Positions 21,092-30,751 of a stretch of DNA of 64,000 nt are shown piece after piece (the stretch's first letter is position 1; every line of letters begins with the position of its first letter). Origin of the DNA: Psychrobacter luti (GTDB lineage Bacteria > Pseudomonadota > Gammaproteobacteria > Pseudomonadales > Moraxellaceae). Location of the stretch: positions 186,001-250,000 of the forward strand of contig NZ_JACHXL010000002.1 of the NCBI RefSeq assembly GCF_014192115.1. The letters are read 5' to 3'. Under the pieces are notes generated by a model, which was given only the letters and a program-made list of their open reading frames with translations, was not told where the DNA came from and did not search any database. The position numbers and the translations under genes were made by a program.

Positions 21092-22258
21092 ATGAATTTA
21101 CATGAGTATCAAGCAAAAGAGCTATTAAAAAGCTACGGTTTGCCCATTCAAGAAGGCATCATCGCCCATAACGGCGACGAAGCTGCTGCTGCTTTTGATA
21201 AAACGCCTACAGACATTGCGGTTATTAAAGCGCAAGTACATGCTGGTGGCCGTGGTAAAGCGGGCGGTGTTAAATTGGTTAAAACTCGTGAAGAAGCTAA
21301 GCAAGTTGCTGAAGAGCTTATCGGTACCAATCTGGTTACGTTCCAGACTGACGCTGATGGCCAGCCAGTAAACTTTGTATTGGTTGCAGAAGATATGTAC
21401 CCAGTACAAACTGAGTTATATCTTGGCGCAGTTGTTGACCGTTCTACGCGTCGCGTGACTTTCATGGCATCAACCGAAGGCGGCGTTGATATCGAAGAAG
21501 TAGCAAACGAGACACCAGAAAAAATCTTTAAAGTAAGCGTTGATCCATTAGTTGGTTTAATGCCTTATCAAGCACGTGAAGTGGCATTTAAACTGGGTCT
21601 TGAAGGCAAACAGATCAACCAGTTCGTAAAATTAATGAGCGGTGCTTATAAAGCATTCGTTGAAAACGACATTGATTTGCTTGAGATCAACCCATTAGCG
21701 GTTCGTGAAAACGGCGAAATCGTTTGTGTCGATGGCAAAATTGGTATCGACTCAAACGCCCTATTTCGTTTGCCTAAAATCGCTGCGCTACAAGACAAAA
21801 CGCAAGAAAACGAGCGTGAGCTAAAAGCGGCTGAGTTTGACCTAAACTATGTTGCGCTAGAAGGTAACATCGGTTGTATGGTCAACGGTGCTGGTCTTGC
21901 AATGGCGACCATGGACATCATCAAATTGTATGGCGGCAAACCTGCTAACTTCTTGGACGTTGGCGGCGGTGCAACCAAAGATCGCGTTGTTGAAGCGTTC
22001 AAAATTATTCTAGAAGACAGCAGTGTTGAAGGTGTGCTAATCAACATCTTTGGCGGTATCGTACGTTGTGACATGATTGCAGAAGCCATTATCGCTGCGG
22101 TTAAAGAAGTCGACGTAAAAGTACCAGTAGTTGTACGTCTAGAAGGTAATAACGCTGAATTAGGCTTACAGATTCTAGAAGAATCTGGTCTGAAATTGAC
22201 TTCAGCCCAAGGCCTAGCAGATGCGGCGCAAAAAATTGTCGATGCGGTTAAAGCCTAA
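21092..22258 (+). CDS. sucC: Succinyl-CoA synthetase beta subunit
   Basis: SucC is the ATP-grasp subunit of succinyl-CoA synthetase, which makes ATP or GTP from succinyl-Co[20 protein letters not shown] is the family N-terminus, [15 protein letters not shown] is the nucleotide-binding loop, LEINPLAV supplies metal ligands, and [13 protein letters not shown] and [13 protein letters not shown] lie in the CoA-ligase domain. The 388 residues match E. coli SucC. TAAAGGATACAATCA is a good ribosome site. sucD follows after 180 bp. Confidence 0.97.
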   Translation: MNLHEYQAKELLKSYGLPIQEGIIAHNGDEAAAAFDKTPTDIAVIKAQVHAGGRGKAGGVKLVKTREEAKQVAEELIGTNLVTFQTDADGQPVNFVLVAEDMYPVQTELYLGAVVDRSTRRVTFMASTEGGVDIEEVANETPEKIFKVSVDPLVGLMPYQAREVAFKLGLEGKQINQFVKLMSGAYKAFVENDIDLLEINPLAVRENGEIVCVDGKIGIDSNALFRLPKIAALQDKTQENERELKAAEFDLNYVALEGNIGCMVNGAGLAMATMDIIKLYGGKPANFLDVGGGATKDRVVEAFKIILEDSSVEGVLINIFGGIVRCDMIAEAIIAAVKEVDVKVPVVVRLEGNNAELGLQILEESGLKLTSAQGLADAAQKIVDAVKA

Positions 22259-22438
22259 GTCTTTAATATAAGTCGTTAACATAAGCGCGATTGTATTAAT
22301 TAGTACGCGCTTAACAAACGCTTAAGCATTATAGTCAAAGCGTGATGGCAGTTTTTATTGTTAGCATTAATCGTTAATATTTAACGACAGATGAGCGAGA
22401 AACCTGCTATTGCAAGACAACCGAATAAGGAAAAAATA

Positions 22439-23314
22439 ATGAGTGTATTAATTGATAAAGATACCAAAGTATTGGTACAAGGTTTTACCGGTAAGAATGG
22501 TACATTCCACTCTGAACAAGCAATCGAATACGGCACCAAAGTTGTGGGCGGCGTAACTCCAGGTAAAGGCGGTCAAACGCACCTAGGTCTGCCAGTATTT
22601 AACACCATGGCGGAAGCGATGGAAGCTACCCAAGCTGACGCGTCAGTTATCTACGTACCAGCTCCATTTGTACTAGATTCTATCGTTGAGGCAGTCGATG
22701 CTGGAGTAAAATTGATCGTTGTCATCACTGAAGGCGTACCGACTATCGATATGCTAAAAGCCAAACGCTATATCGAAGAAGCTGACGGTGTACGTATGGT
22801 TGGTCCAAACTGCCCGGGCGTTATCACTCCAGGTCAGTGCAAAATCGGCATCATGCCAGGTCATATCCATCTGCCAGGTAAAGTGGGAATCATTTCACGC
22901 TCTGGTACTTTGACTTATGAAGCGGTTGCACAGACGACTAAGCTTGGCTTTGGTCAGTCAACCTGTATCGGTATCGGTGGCGATCCTATCCCTGGTATGA
23001 ATCAAATTGACGCATTAAAGCTGTTCCAAGAAGACCCACAAACTGAAGCTATCATCCTAATCGGTGAAATTGGTGGTACTGCTGAAGAAGAAGCTGCTGC
23101 TTATATCAAAGAGCATGTGACTAAGCCAGTGGTTGGTTATATCGCTGGTGTTACTGCGCCTGCCGGTAAGCGTATGGGTCATGCTGGTGCGATTATCTCT
23201 GGTGGTCAAGGTACTGCTGAAGAGAAGTTTAAAGCCTTTGAAGACGCCGGTATTGCTTATACTCGCGATCCATCAAAAATCGGTGACAAGCTTAAAGAAG
23301 TTACCGGTTGGTAA
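22439..23314 (+). CDS. sucD: Succinyl-CoA synthetase alpha subunit
   Basis: SucD binds CoA and carries the phosphorylated histidine of succinyl-CoA synthetase. Visible motifs are the CoA-site [42 protein letters not shown] and the phospho-His loop [20 protein letters not shown] 22439 ([11 protein letters not shown]) has AAGGAAAAAAT upstream and gives 291 residues, the usual length; the longer frame from 22391 adds an unsupported 16-residue leader. It is the last gene of the TCA cluster, and a terminator follows 50 bp downstream. Confidence 0.96.
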   Translation: MSVLIDKDTKVLVQGFTGKNGTFHSEQAIEYGTKVVGGVTPGKGGQTHLGLPVFNTMAEAMEATQADASVIYVPAPFVLDSIVEAVDAGVKLIVVITEGVPTIDMLKAKRYIEEADGVRMVGPNCPGVITPGQCKIGIMPGHIHLPGKVGIISRSGTLTYEAVAQTTKLGFGQSTCIGIGGDPIPGMNQIDALKLFQEDPQTEAIILIGEIGGTAEEEAAAYIKEHVTKPVVGYIAGVTAPAGKRMGHAGAIISGGQGTAEEKFKAFEDAGIAYTRDPSKIGDKLKEVTGW

Positions 23315-23363
23315 TTTAAGTATTAATCGATAATCTAATACCGAAACATCGTTGAAAAAAAAC

Positions 23364-23396
23364 TAAGGCACCCCTACAATGGGGTGTCTTTTTTTA
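23364..23396 (+). terminator. Intrinsic terminator after sucD
   Basis: Stem GGCACCCC (23367-23374) with GGGGTGTC (23381-23388), one G-U pair and a 6-nt loop, followed by T8. It ends the suc transcript. Confidence 0.92.
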
Positions 23397-23435
23397 TTCT
23401 AAAAATAACTTTTCTTCGACTAAAATGTAGCAATT

Positions 23436-23507
23436 ATGAAAAACAAGATATTGGTTACCGGCGGTACTGGATATAGTAATTATCTTGGACCTAAAGAATT
23501 TTATTAG
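23436..23507 (+). pseudogene. galE: Probable galE (UDP-glucose 4-epimerase) N-terminal remnant
   Basis: This 23-codon frame begins MKNKILVTGGTGY, the near-invariant N-terminus and NAD-binding motif of GalE-type epimerases, and then loses similarity and stops at TAG 23505. The expected IGSH continuation is absent. No ribosome site is evident. It sits between the sucD terminator and galU. An epimerase gene (gne1/galE) is a normal member of the galU-ugd-gpi-gne1-pgm module of Acinetobacter, so a decayed relic here makes sense. The match is only 13 residues, so chance cannot be excluded. Confidence 0.5.
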
Positions 23508-23547
23508 ATAGATTATACAATTATAAGTGTTGATGAATTGAGATACT

Positions 23548-24432
23548 ATGAAAAAAATCACTCACGCCGTTATCCCCGTTGCAGGCTTTGGCACGCGTAT
23601 GCTGCCATTGTCTAAATCCGTTCCGAAAGAACTATTGCCACTTGGCAATCGTCCTTCGATTCATTATGTCGTTGAAGAAGCTATTGCTGCTGGTATCAAG
23701 CATATTGTGTTGGTTGGTCATGCACAAAAAAGTGCCATTGAAAATTATTTCGATATCAATGCTGAGCTGGATAACAAATTGCGTCAAAAAGGTAAAAACG
23801 AGCTAGCCGACAGCTTAACCTGGCTACCAGACGATGTGACGGTATCGATGATACGCCAAGGTAAACCTTTAGGTTTAGGGCATGCGGTGCTTACAGCGCG
23901 CCCAATTATAGGTACGAATGATTTTGCCGTACTCTTGCCCGATGTGGTGCTAGACCCGTTTACTACTGACATGGCAGTGGATAATTTAGCCTTTATGATT
24001 GATCAGTTTGCCAGCGATGGTCATTCACAGATATTGGTTGATAAAGTCGCCGATGAAGATGTACATAAATACGGTATTGCTCAATTAAGCGAATCTTATA
24101 ATGGTGCGAGCGATGTAGATAATAAAGCCGTTGTAAATACCAGCTTTAAAGTCGCGGGATTTGTAGAAAAGCCCAACTTAGCTGATGCTCCTTCTAGATT
24201 GGCAGTGGTAGGGCGTTATGTGTTTAGCAACCATATTTTTGATTATCTAGCAAATACCAAGGCATCGGTTGGCGGTGAGATTCAACTGACCGATGCTATC
24301 GATGCTCTGATTAGTCAATATGGTGTCAATGTGACGACTATGCGCGGTGCCAGTTATGATGCAGGCGATATGCGCTCTTATATGCAGGCGTTTATTTATT
24401 TCGCTCAGCAGCAATTAGCAGATGAAGAGTAG
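23548..24432 (+). CDS. galU: UTP-glucose-1-phosphate uridylyltransferase
   Basis: GalU makes UDP-glucose from UTP and glucose 1-phosphate. The N-terminal nucleotide-binding loop AVIPVAGFGTRMLPLSKSVPKE (residues 7-28), the VVEEAIAAGI motif, and the later GLGHAVL, VLLPDVVLD and GFVEKP segments are characteristic. The 294 residues match the family. The ribosome site is weak (GAGATACT). The gene is followed 3 bp later by pgi and then by the ugd-like gene, as a hexose-phosphate/nucleotide-sugar operon. Confidence 0.96.
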   Translation: MKKITHAVIPVAGFGTRMLPLSKSVPKELLPLGNRPSIHYVVEEAIAAGIKHIVLVGHAQKSAIENYFDINAELDNKLRQKGKNELADSLTWLPDDVTVSMIRQGKPLGLGHAVLTARPIIGTNDFAVLLPDVVLDPFTTDMAVDNLAFMIDQFASDGHSQILVDKVADEDVHKYGIAQLSESYNGASDVDNKAVVNTSFKVAGFVEKPNLADAPSRLAVVGRYVFSNHIFDYLANTKASVGGEIQLTDAIDALISQYGVNVTTMRGASYDAGDMRSYMQAFIYFAQQQLADEE

Positions 24433-24435
24433 TGC

Positions 24436-26103
24436 ATGAACGATATAAAAGACAATAATTGCTATAGCAGCGCGCGTCATTCTAAGTACTGGCAGCAGCT
24501 ACAACAGTTAGCGGCACAGCCGTGGTCGCTAGATAAACTATTCACTCAAGATACTGAGCGTACGAGCCGTTTTAGCACGCAGGCTGGCGCGTTATATATG
24601 GATTATAGCAAGCAGTGTATTGACGACACGGTATTATCCGCACTGTTAAGATTAGCGAATAGTTGCGAACTGTCAGGCCGGATTAAATCCTTGCTGCAAG
24701 GCGCGATGGTGAATACCAGTGAAGAGCGTGCTGCCTTGCATACGGCGCTGCGCTTACCAGCGACAGCGAAATTGCAAGTTGGTACGCAAGATGTCGTCGC
24801 CGATGTTCATCATAGTTTGGCGCAGGTAGCAAGATTATCCGAGCGGGTACGCAATGGTACATGGCGCGGATTTTCTGGTAAGGCAATTACCGATGTAGTT
24901 AATATCGGCGTCGGTGGGTCTGATTTAGGGCCGCTGATGGCGACTACGGCGCTTGATGAATGGGCAGATACGAATATTGAAGTGCATTTCGTCTCCAATA
25001 TGGACGGCACACAACTTGATAATTTGCTCAAGCACTTAAATCCTGAAACTACCTTATTTATTATCTCATCTAAGTCTTTTGGTACCGTTGATACGTTGTC
25101 CAATGCCAAAACAGCACTGTCATGGCTGCTTGCAACTGCAAAACTGCGTGCGGGTACAGAGGACAGCGTATTACGTCGCCATTTTATCGGTATTTCAGCC
25201 AATGGCGAGAAAATGAGCGCGTGGGGTATTCACCCTGAGCATCAATTGCAGCTTTGGCAATGGGTTGGCGGTCGCTTTTCTTTATGGTCGGCGATTGGTC
25301 TTGCTATTGCCATTCGTATCGGTATCGATGGATTTAAAGCTTTATTAGCCGGCGCTCATAGTATGGATGAGCACTTCGCGCAAGCAGATTTTGCAGAAAA
25401 TTTACCCGTATTATTAGGTTTGCTTGCCGTTTGGAACAGTACCTTTTTACAAGTAAATGCTCATACGGTGCTACCTTATGATGGGCGTTTAGAGTATTTG
25501 CCAAGCTATTTGACCCAGCTTGAAATGGAGAGCAACGGTAAATCGGTGACGCTGCATGGCGATCGCCTAGACTACGATACGTGTCCGATTTTGTGGGGTG
25601 AAATTGGCTCCAATGCCCAACATGCTTTTTATCAGCTCTTACATCAAGGAACGCAGCAAGTCTCTTGTGATTTTATCGCCTGCGTGCGTCGTTATAGTGA
25701 TACAGCGACCAATGCGTCATTACAGCAGCAGCATGAACTGTCTTTAGCCAATTGTTTGGCTCAAAGCCGTGTACTGGCTTTTGGTAATGCTGCTATCGCT
25801 GAAACGGATAGTCAAATTGCTTGTGATGCTGACAAATATAAATACTACCGAGGCAACCAGCCTTCTACAACCTTGCTGATTGATGAACTTACTCCGCATA
25901 GCTTAGGGGCGTTAATCGCGCTTTATGAGCATAAAGTTTATGTCATGGCCAGTATCTGGGATATCAACCCATTTGATCAATGGGGCGTTGAGATGGGTAA
26001 GAAGATGGCAGAGTCTGTTCATGAGGCGATGCAGCAGGAGGGCAAAGCACAATTCGATACCTCAACCAATCAGCTGCTAAAACACATTAAAAAGCTGTCT
26101 TAA
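24436..26103 (+). CDS. pgi: Glucose-6-phosphate isomerase
   Basis: Pgi interconverts glucose 6-phosphate and fructose 6-phosphate. VNIGVGGSDLGPLMAT, FISSKSFGTVDTLSNA as IISSKSFGT, WVGGRFSLWSAIGL (PGI signature 1), and the C-terminal GVEMGKKMAESV (signature 2 region, with the catalytic-site Lys) are present. The 555 residues are typical of bacterial Pgi. Only 3 bp separate it from galU, so the two are surely cotranscribed; AGAG at the galU end serves as ribosome site. It supplies hexose phosphate to pgm and galU. Confidence 0.96.
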   Translation: MNDIKDNNCYSSARHSKYWQQLQQLAAQPWSLDKLFTQDTERTSRFSTQAGALYMDYSKQCIDDTVLSALLRLANSCELSGRIKSLLQGAMVNTSEERAALHTALRLPATAKLQVGTQDVVADVHHSLAQVARLSERVRNGTWRGFSGKAITDVVNIGVGGSDLGPLMATTALDEWADTNIEVHFVSNMDGTQLDNLLKHLNPETTLFIISSKSFGTVDTLSNAKTALSWLLATAKLRAGTEDSVLRRHFIGISANGEKMSAWGIHPEHQLQLWQWVGGRFSLWSAIGLAIAIRIGIDGFKALLAGAHSMDEHFAQADFAENLPVLLGLLAVWNSTFLQVNAHTVLPYDGRLEYLPSYLTQLEMESNGKSVTLHGDRLDYDTCPILWGEIGSNAQHAFYQLLHQGTQQVSCDFIACVRRYSDTATNASLQQQHELSLANCLAQSRVLAFGNAAIAETDSQIACDADKYKYYRGNQPSTTLLIDELTPHSLGALIALYEHKVYVMASIWDINPFDQWGVEMGKKMAESVHEAMQQEGKAQFDTSTNQLLKHIKKLS

Positions 26104-26142
26104 TGTTTAGCTAGTAAGCCAATCACCATTAAAGGTAAATTC

Positions 26143-27522
26143 ATGACCGCTGATGCTATCAATAAAAATACACACCGAACTAAATCAAAACCATTGAGCC
26201 ATTCGGCTACTACCGTACCTGTCTGTGTGCTTATCGGTCATAGTATTGAGGCGGTGACCAGTGCTGTCGTACTAGCAAGTCTTGGTCAGCAAGTGCATTT
26301 ATACGCAGACCAAGAGATATTGGCGCAGCAGCTACATCAATATGGCTTTGAGCATCATTTGCAGGCACTATGGCAAATGTATGATCAGCAGCAACAAATT
26401 ATCAGCTATACGTTACCAAAGAGTGCTGATGAGTTAATAAAGCGTTATGAGGCGGCGAGTGATAATGATGAGAAAAGAACAGTAGCGCTATATTGGCTGT
26501 TTTTAGACAGTATTGGCTCAGTATGGCTAGAAGACAGCTGGATTACCGCCTTTAATCATAGTCATCAGCAAGCATTGCCGCTCATCATGAGTGGTATTAA
26601 ACAGTTAGGCGCGGTTGCAGCATTATCTACACGTTTACAGAGTGCTTGGGTCTATTATCTACCGTTCGTTTTCTTAAAAGACGGCGACGCTTATAGCTCG
26701 ATGTTAAATCCGTCACTATGGTTACTCGGTGAAAAAACATCTAACAGTAGCCACCATCTAAATATGCTGCAACCACTAATGCAGCATGCACGTGCGACGC
26801 ATCATGCCGATATTGCCACCATAGAGTTTGCGCGTAGTAGTATCATGGCGATGCTCGCAACGCGGGTCAGCTTTATGAATGAGATGTCGCGCTTGGCTGA
26901 CAGTCATCAGGTCGATATACAGCGGGTCAGCCACATCATGGGACTCGATGCGCGCGTGGGTAGTAGTTACTTGCAAGCGGGTTGGGGGTTTGGTGGCAAT
27001 ACGCTTCCGACTGAATTGCTTCAGCTGCAGCAATCAAGTCAAGCGCAGAGCTTAGCCATGCCGCTATTACAATCAGTTATCCATATTAATGAAGATCAAA
27101 AAGAGCTGATATTCCGTAAGTTTTGGCAATATTTTGATGGTTTTATCGATAATAAAACAGTCATGATTTGGGGAGGTAGTTATAAAGCAGGCTCGGGACG
27201 GACGGCAGAGTCGGCGATTCATCCTCTATTGGCATTATTGTGGTCTTATAATATTCGCACGATGGTTTATAGCGATAAAGCGCAAACGGAGCTTGCCGCG
27301 CTTTATAAGCAGCAACCGCTACTTGAATTGATAAACAATCCTTATCAACAGCTTAATGAGGCGCAGGCAATCTTTATTATCAGCTGGTTGCCAGAGAATC
27401 GACTAGATATTGCCAAGCTTAATGAGCAAGCGATGCCCATATTTGATGCACAAAATGCCTTGTCGCGGACACAAATTGATGCTTTGGTCGGTGATTATAT
27501 GGGTATTGGTCGCGCTAAATAA
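26143..27522 (+). CDS. UDP-glucose 6-dehydrogenase-like protein lacking catalytic residues
   Basis: The protein follows the UDP-glucose/GDP-mannose dehydrogenase layout: an N-terminal Rossmann-like region (VPVCVLIGHSIEAVTSAVVL, residues 25-44), a central helix with LATRVSFMNEMSRLA, the family loop GWGFGGNTLPTE (about 281-292), and a C-terminal domain with MIWGGSYKAGSGRTAES (about 340-356). Key residues are altered. The loop that normally reads GFGGSCxPKD has Thr for the nucleophilic Cys and Glu for Asp. The Lys and Asn before LATR are replaced. The N-terminal glycine pattern GxGxxG is incomplete. It is therefore probably a non-catalytic or repurposed homologue. It follows pgi by 39 bp in the same operon. 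Confidence 0.7.
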   Translation: MTADAINKNTHRTKSKPLSHSATTVPVCVLIGHSIEAVTSAVVLASLGQQVHLYADQEILAQQLHQYGFEHHLQALWQMYDQQQQIISYTLPKSADELIKRYEAASDNDEKRTVALYWLFLDSIGSVWLEDSWITAFNHSHQQALPLIMSGIKQLGAVAALSTRLQSAWVYYLPFVFLKDGDAYSSMLNPSLWLLGEKTSNSSHHLNMLQPLMQHARATHHADIATIEFARSSIMAMLATRVSFMNEMSRLADSHQVDIQRVSHIMGLDARVGSSYLQAGWGFGGNTLPTELLQLQQSSQAQSLAMPLLQSVIHINEDQKELIFRKFWQYFDGFIDNKTVMIWGGSYKAGSGRTAESAIHPLLALLWSYNIRTMVYSDKAQTELAALYKQQPLLELINNPYQQLNEAQAIFIISWLPENRLDIAKLNEQAMPIFDAQNALSRTQIDALVGDYMGIGRAK

Positions 27523-27583
27523 GGGTTGCTATCAAGTGTAAAATAAGCGTGGCAGACAAACAATTGTTAGACTAAAGCTAGAT

Positions 27584-27625
27584 AAAAGCGCCGATTAATA
27601 TAAAAATTAATCGGCGCTTTTTTTA
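27584..27625. terminator. Bidirectional intrinsic terminator
   Basis: Perfect 16-bp stem AAAAGCGCCGATTAAT (27584-27599) with ATTAATCGGCGCTTTT (27606-27621) and T-run. It lies between the convergent ugd-like gene and pgm. Confidence 0.94.
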
Positions 27626-27667
27626 TTCTTATAAGTTCAGAATGTCTTTATTCAGCACAGCAGCTAT

Positions 27668-29161
27668 TTAAGCAGGTACCGCACCTTTACTGGCAAGCCA
27701 TTGTTGAATCTCTTGGGTTTTGATCTGTAGTAAATCTTCATCACCGCGACTTTCAATATTTAACCGAATTAATGGTTCAGTATTTGAGGCGCGTAAGTTA
27801 AAACGCCATTCGCCAAAGTTTAAACTTAAACCATCGAGCATCGATTTGGTTGGATTTTCAGCACTGAACTTCTCTTCGATAGCGCTAATAATCGTCTGCG
27901 CATCATGAGTGGTCAGATGAAAATTCAGCTCGCCTGAGCTTGGATAGGCTTCAATATAACCGCTGACCAATGCTGATAACGTCTTGCCAGTAATCGATAA
28001 TAGCTCAATGGTTAGTAGCCAAGGAATCATGCCGCTATCGCAGTAGAAAAAGTCGCGAAAATAATGATGCGCTGACATCTCGCCACCATAAACAGCGCCA
28101 GAGTCACGCATCACTTGCTTGATAAAGGAATGCCCAGACTTACTAATAACTGCTTTACCGTTATGCTCATGGATGACGGCCTCGGTGTTATAAATTACCC
28201 GTGGATCATAAACAATCGACTCGCCCGTATACTTGTTTAAAAAGGCTTGTGCCAGCATGCCAACGACATAGCTGCCATCGATAAATTCACCGTATTCATC
28301 AAACAAAAAGCAGCGATCAAAATCGCCATCAAAGGCAATCCCAAGGTCGGCTTTATGTTCTAATACGGCTTGCTGAGTGGCGGTTCTATTGGCTTCAATC
28401 ATAGGATTGGGAATGCCATTTGGAAAGCTGCCGTCAGGGACATGATGCAATTTAATCACTTCAATCGGTGCGCCAGCTTGTGCTAACTTATCGATTAATA
28501 AATTAACCACCGGGCCAGCGCTGCCATTTCCTGAATTAATAACCAGCTTCAGCGGCTTTAATTTATCAGTATCAACGAAAGTCATCACATGATTGATATA
28601 GGCGCTTTTATCCGTCAGTAATTGTAAGTTGCCTAACGTGTTAGCAGTGGTAAATAGCCCTGATTCTGCTAATGCTTGAATTTCTGCCAAACCATCATCG
28701 GCGCTAATCGGTTTTGAATGTTCTTTGACCAGTTTTAAGCCATTATAATTAATCGGATTATGACTGGCAGTTACTTCGATACCACCTAATGCTTGATAAT
28801 AACTGGTGGCAAAATAGACCTCTTCTGTTCCCGTCATGCCCAAATCAATAACGTCGACGCCGGCATCTAGCATACCGGTGATAGTTGCTTGTTTTAACTG
28901 TTCACTTGAATGGCGGATATCGCTACCAATAACGATCGTTGGTTTTAAGTTTTTCAGTTCAATGGTAGCATCACTATCTGCACTGCTATAACGCTCGAAT
29001 AAAATCTGGGCAAAAGCACGTCCGATACGGTAAGCGATATCTTCGTCTAGATTGACGCCAAGCTCGCCGCGGATATCGTAAGCTTTAAATGAATCAATGT
29101 TAATCGGTGCGAACTGGGTTTGAGTCGCATAGCTGGCATTATTCGTATCGGATGTGGGCAT
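27668..29161 (-). CDS. pgm: Phosphomannomutase/phosphoglucomutase
   Basis: An alpha-D-phosphohexomutase of the AlgC/ManB type that interconverts hexose 6- and 1-phosphates for nucleotide-sugar synthesis. The four active-site loops are visible: phosphoserine loop VTASHNPINYNGLK, metal loop FDGDFDRC, sugar-specificity loop GGEMSAHHYFRD, and C-terminal phosphate-binding loop RASNTEPLIRLN. The 497 residues are slightly longer than AlgC (~460), mainly through a Thr/Asn-rich N-terminus. An AAGGA precedes the ATG. It is convergent with galU-pgi-ugd-like and probably feeds glucose 1-phosphate to GalU. Confidence 0.93.
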   Translation of the reverse strand: MPTSDTNNASYATQTQFAPINIDSFKAYDIRGELGVNLDEDIAYRIGRAFAQILFERYSSADSDATIELKNLKPTIVIGSDIRHSSEQLKQATITGMLDAGVDVIDLGMTGTEEVYFATSYYQALGGIEVTASHNPINYNGLKLVKEHSKPISADDGLAEIQALAESGLFTTANTLGNLQLLTDKSAYINHVMTFVDTDKLKPLKLVINSGNGSAGPVVNLLIDKLAQAGAPIEVIKLHHVPDGSFPNGIPNPMIEANRTATQQAVLEHKADLGIAFDGDFDRCFLFDEYGEFIDGSYVVGMLAQAFLNKYTGESIVYDPRVIYNTEAVIHEHNGKAVISKSGHSFIKQVMRDSGAVYGGEMSAHHYFRDFFYCDSGMIPWLLTIELLSITGKTLSALVSGYIEAYPSSGELNFHLTTHDAQTIISAIEEKFSAENPTKSMLDGLSLNFGEWRFNLRASNTEPLIRLNIESRGDEDLLQIKTQEIQQWLASKGAVPA

Positions 29162-29316
29162 AACGATAAAATCCTTGCGTTTAAGCAGTGAGATGATAAT
29201 TAAGTAGATTACTCAATTATAAGCTAATCAGTGTTCAATGCTACACTAACGACAAAATCGTTATAAACTTAATAGGGTTCTATTTAATAACCAATAAAAT
29301 TATAAGAGTGTTTTTT

Positions 29317-30180
29317 ATGAGTAGCTTAGAAAATAAAATAACAGCGCCTACACCGGTACAAGGAGCGCCAGAAGCAAGTGGCGAGTTAGCGGATTTGTTG
29401 TCCTTAATGGCACGGCTGCGAGCAGATTGTCCATGGGATAAAAAGCAAAGCAATCATAGTCTCATTCCGTATGCGATTGAAGAAGCCTATGAGCTCGGCG
29501 AGGCGATACAAAGCGATGATGATGAAGACATCAAAGGTGAGCTTGGTGATGTATTGCTGCAAGTAGTGTTTCATTGTCAGATGTACGCTGAGCAAGGGCG
29601 CCTCGATATGAGTGATGTGATTACCACTTTACAAGAAAAGCTGATTCGCCGGCATCCGCATGTGTTTGAAGCAGAAACACTTAAAGATGAAGCCGCGGTA
29701 GAAGAACGCTGGGATGAGATTAAAATGGAGGAGCAAAAAGCGCGCGCCGCACGTGGCAAACCACAGCGTCGTTTGGACAATACCAAAGCAGGCAGCGCGC
29801 TCATGCAAGCGCAGGATGTGCAAAAACAGGCGTCAAAATTGGGTTTTGATTGGGAAGGCGTCAGCGGCGCATTTGATAAACTCGATGAAGAAATTGCCGA
29901 GCTAAAAAGTGAGCTGACAGATAAATCCAATATCGAAATCAAAGCTAATATCAGAGAGATTGAAAAAGAGCTTGGCGATTGCATGTTTGCGCTGGTCAAT
30001 GTCGCCCGTAAACTAAACCTCGACGCTGAAACTGCAACTTTAACTTGTGTGCATAAATTTAAATCGCGTTTTGGCTATATTGAAGACCAGTTAGCTGCCG
30101 CTGGAAAGCGTTTAGAAGATAGCGATATCAATGAGATGGATGCGTTATGGGAAGCGGCTAAACAACATGAACGCATCTAA
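29317..30180 (+). CDS. mazG: Nucleoside triphosphate pyrophosphohydrolase
   Basis: MazG hydrolyses NTPs to NMPs and pyrophosphate. Two MazG domains are visible: the first has LMARLRADCPWDKKQSNHSL, an EEAYEL helix and GELGDVLLQVVFH, and the second has EKELGDCMFALVNVARKL. The ExxE...ExxD metal-binding pattern is therefore present in both. ATG 29317 (MSSLENK) is preferred to the GTG at 29308; AAGAG lies upstream. The 287 residues are slightly longer than E. coli MazG. Its end overlaps the ComEA-like gene by 14 bp. Confidence 0.94.
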   Translation: MSSLENKITAPTPVQGAPEASGELADLLSLMARLRADCPWDKKQSNHSLIPYAIEEAYELGEAIQSDDDEDIKGELGDVLLQVVFHCQMYAEQGRLDMSDVITTLQEKLIRRHPHVFEAETLKDEAAVEERWDEIKMEEQKARAARGKPQRRLDNTKAGSALMQAQDVQKQASKLGFDWEGVSGAFDKLDEEIAELKSELTDKSNIEIKANIREIEKELGDCMFALVNVARKLNLDAETATLTCVHKFKSRFGYIEDQLAAAGKRLEDSDINEMDALWEAAKQHERI

Positions 30181-30574
30181 TAAATGCTTGTTTACTAAAT
30201 ACTCGTTTATTAAATGGCAGCATGCTAATGTGCTTGAAAATATCACCATTTTTTTAGTAGGCATATTTTTTATGCTATCTCATCCTGTCCTTGCCGCGCC
30301 TTGTTTTGATAATGCTCAAAGTGCTTATAATTATCTATTGACGCAAGAAGCAGCGCAAAGCCAAGTGCGTACGCAGACCAGTATTAATATCAATCGGGCG
30401 ACAGAAGCTCAGCTGGTAGCATTAGATGGTGTTGGCAGCAGTAAAGCACAGGCAATTATTTTATATCGTGAGATGTTTGGCGGCTTTAAGAGCGTTGATG
30501 AATTAACCAAGGTAAAAGGCATCGGTGCAAAAACGGTTGAGAAGAATCGCAGACGTCTAAGCGTGCAGGATTAA
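30167..30574 (+). CDS. ComEA-like helix-hairpin-helix protein
   Basis: A 135-residue secreted or membrane-tethered protein. A hydrophobic segment (NITIFLVGIFFMLSHPVLA) acts as signal peptide or anchor after a charged N-terminus. A C-terminal HhH domain follows: SININRATEAQLVALDGVGS, then GFKSVDELTKVKGIGAKTVEK. This is the ComEA DNA-binding module, which in naturally competent bacteria binds incoming DNA in the periplasm. ATG 30167 overlaps mazG by 14 bp, so translation may be coupled. Many Gram-negative homologues are single-domain like this. A role in DNA uptake is likely but inferred. Confidence 0.82.
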   Translation: MNASNKCLFTKYSFIKWQHANVLENITIFLVGIFFMLSHPVLAAPCFDNAQSAYNYLLTQEAAQSQVRTQTSININRATEAQLVALDGVGSSKAQAIILYREMFGGFKSVDELTKVKGIGAKTVEKNRRRLSVQD

Positions 30575-30751
30575 TCACGGTATTAATCACAATATTTTGT
30601 ATTAATTAACCCCAATATTGACAAAATAGCATGTAAGTAAATGTCATAACACACCCACCATGGCCAAAATTTGTTAAACTAGCAGGTACATCCGCCTGAT
30701 AGACGCTGTGTTCGTCAGGGGTGGTTAAGAATAAAGGCGAGGAGTAGATGC

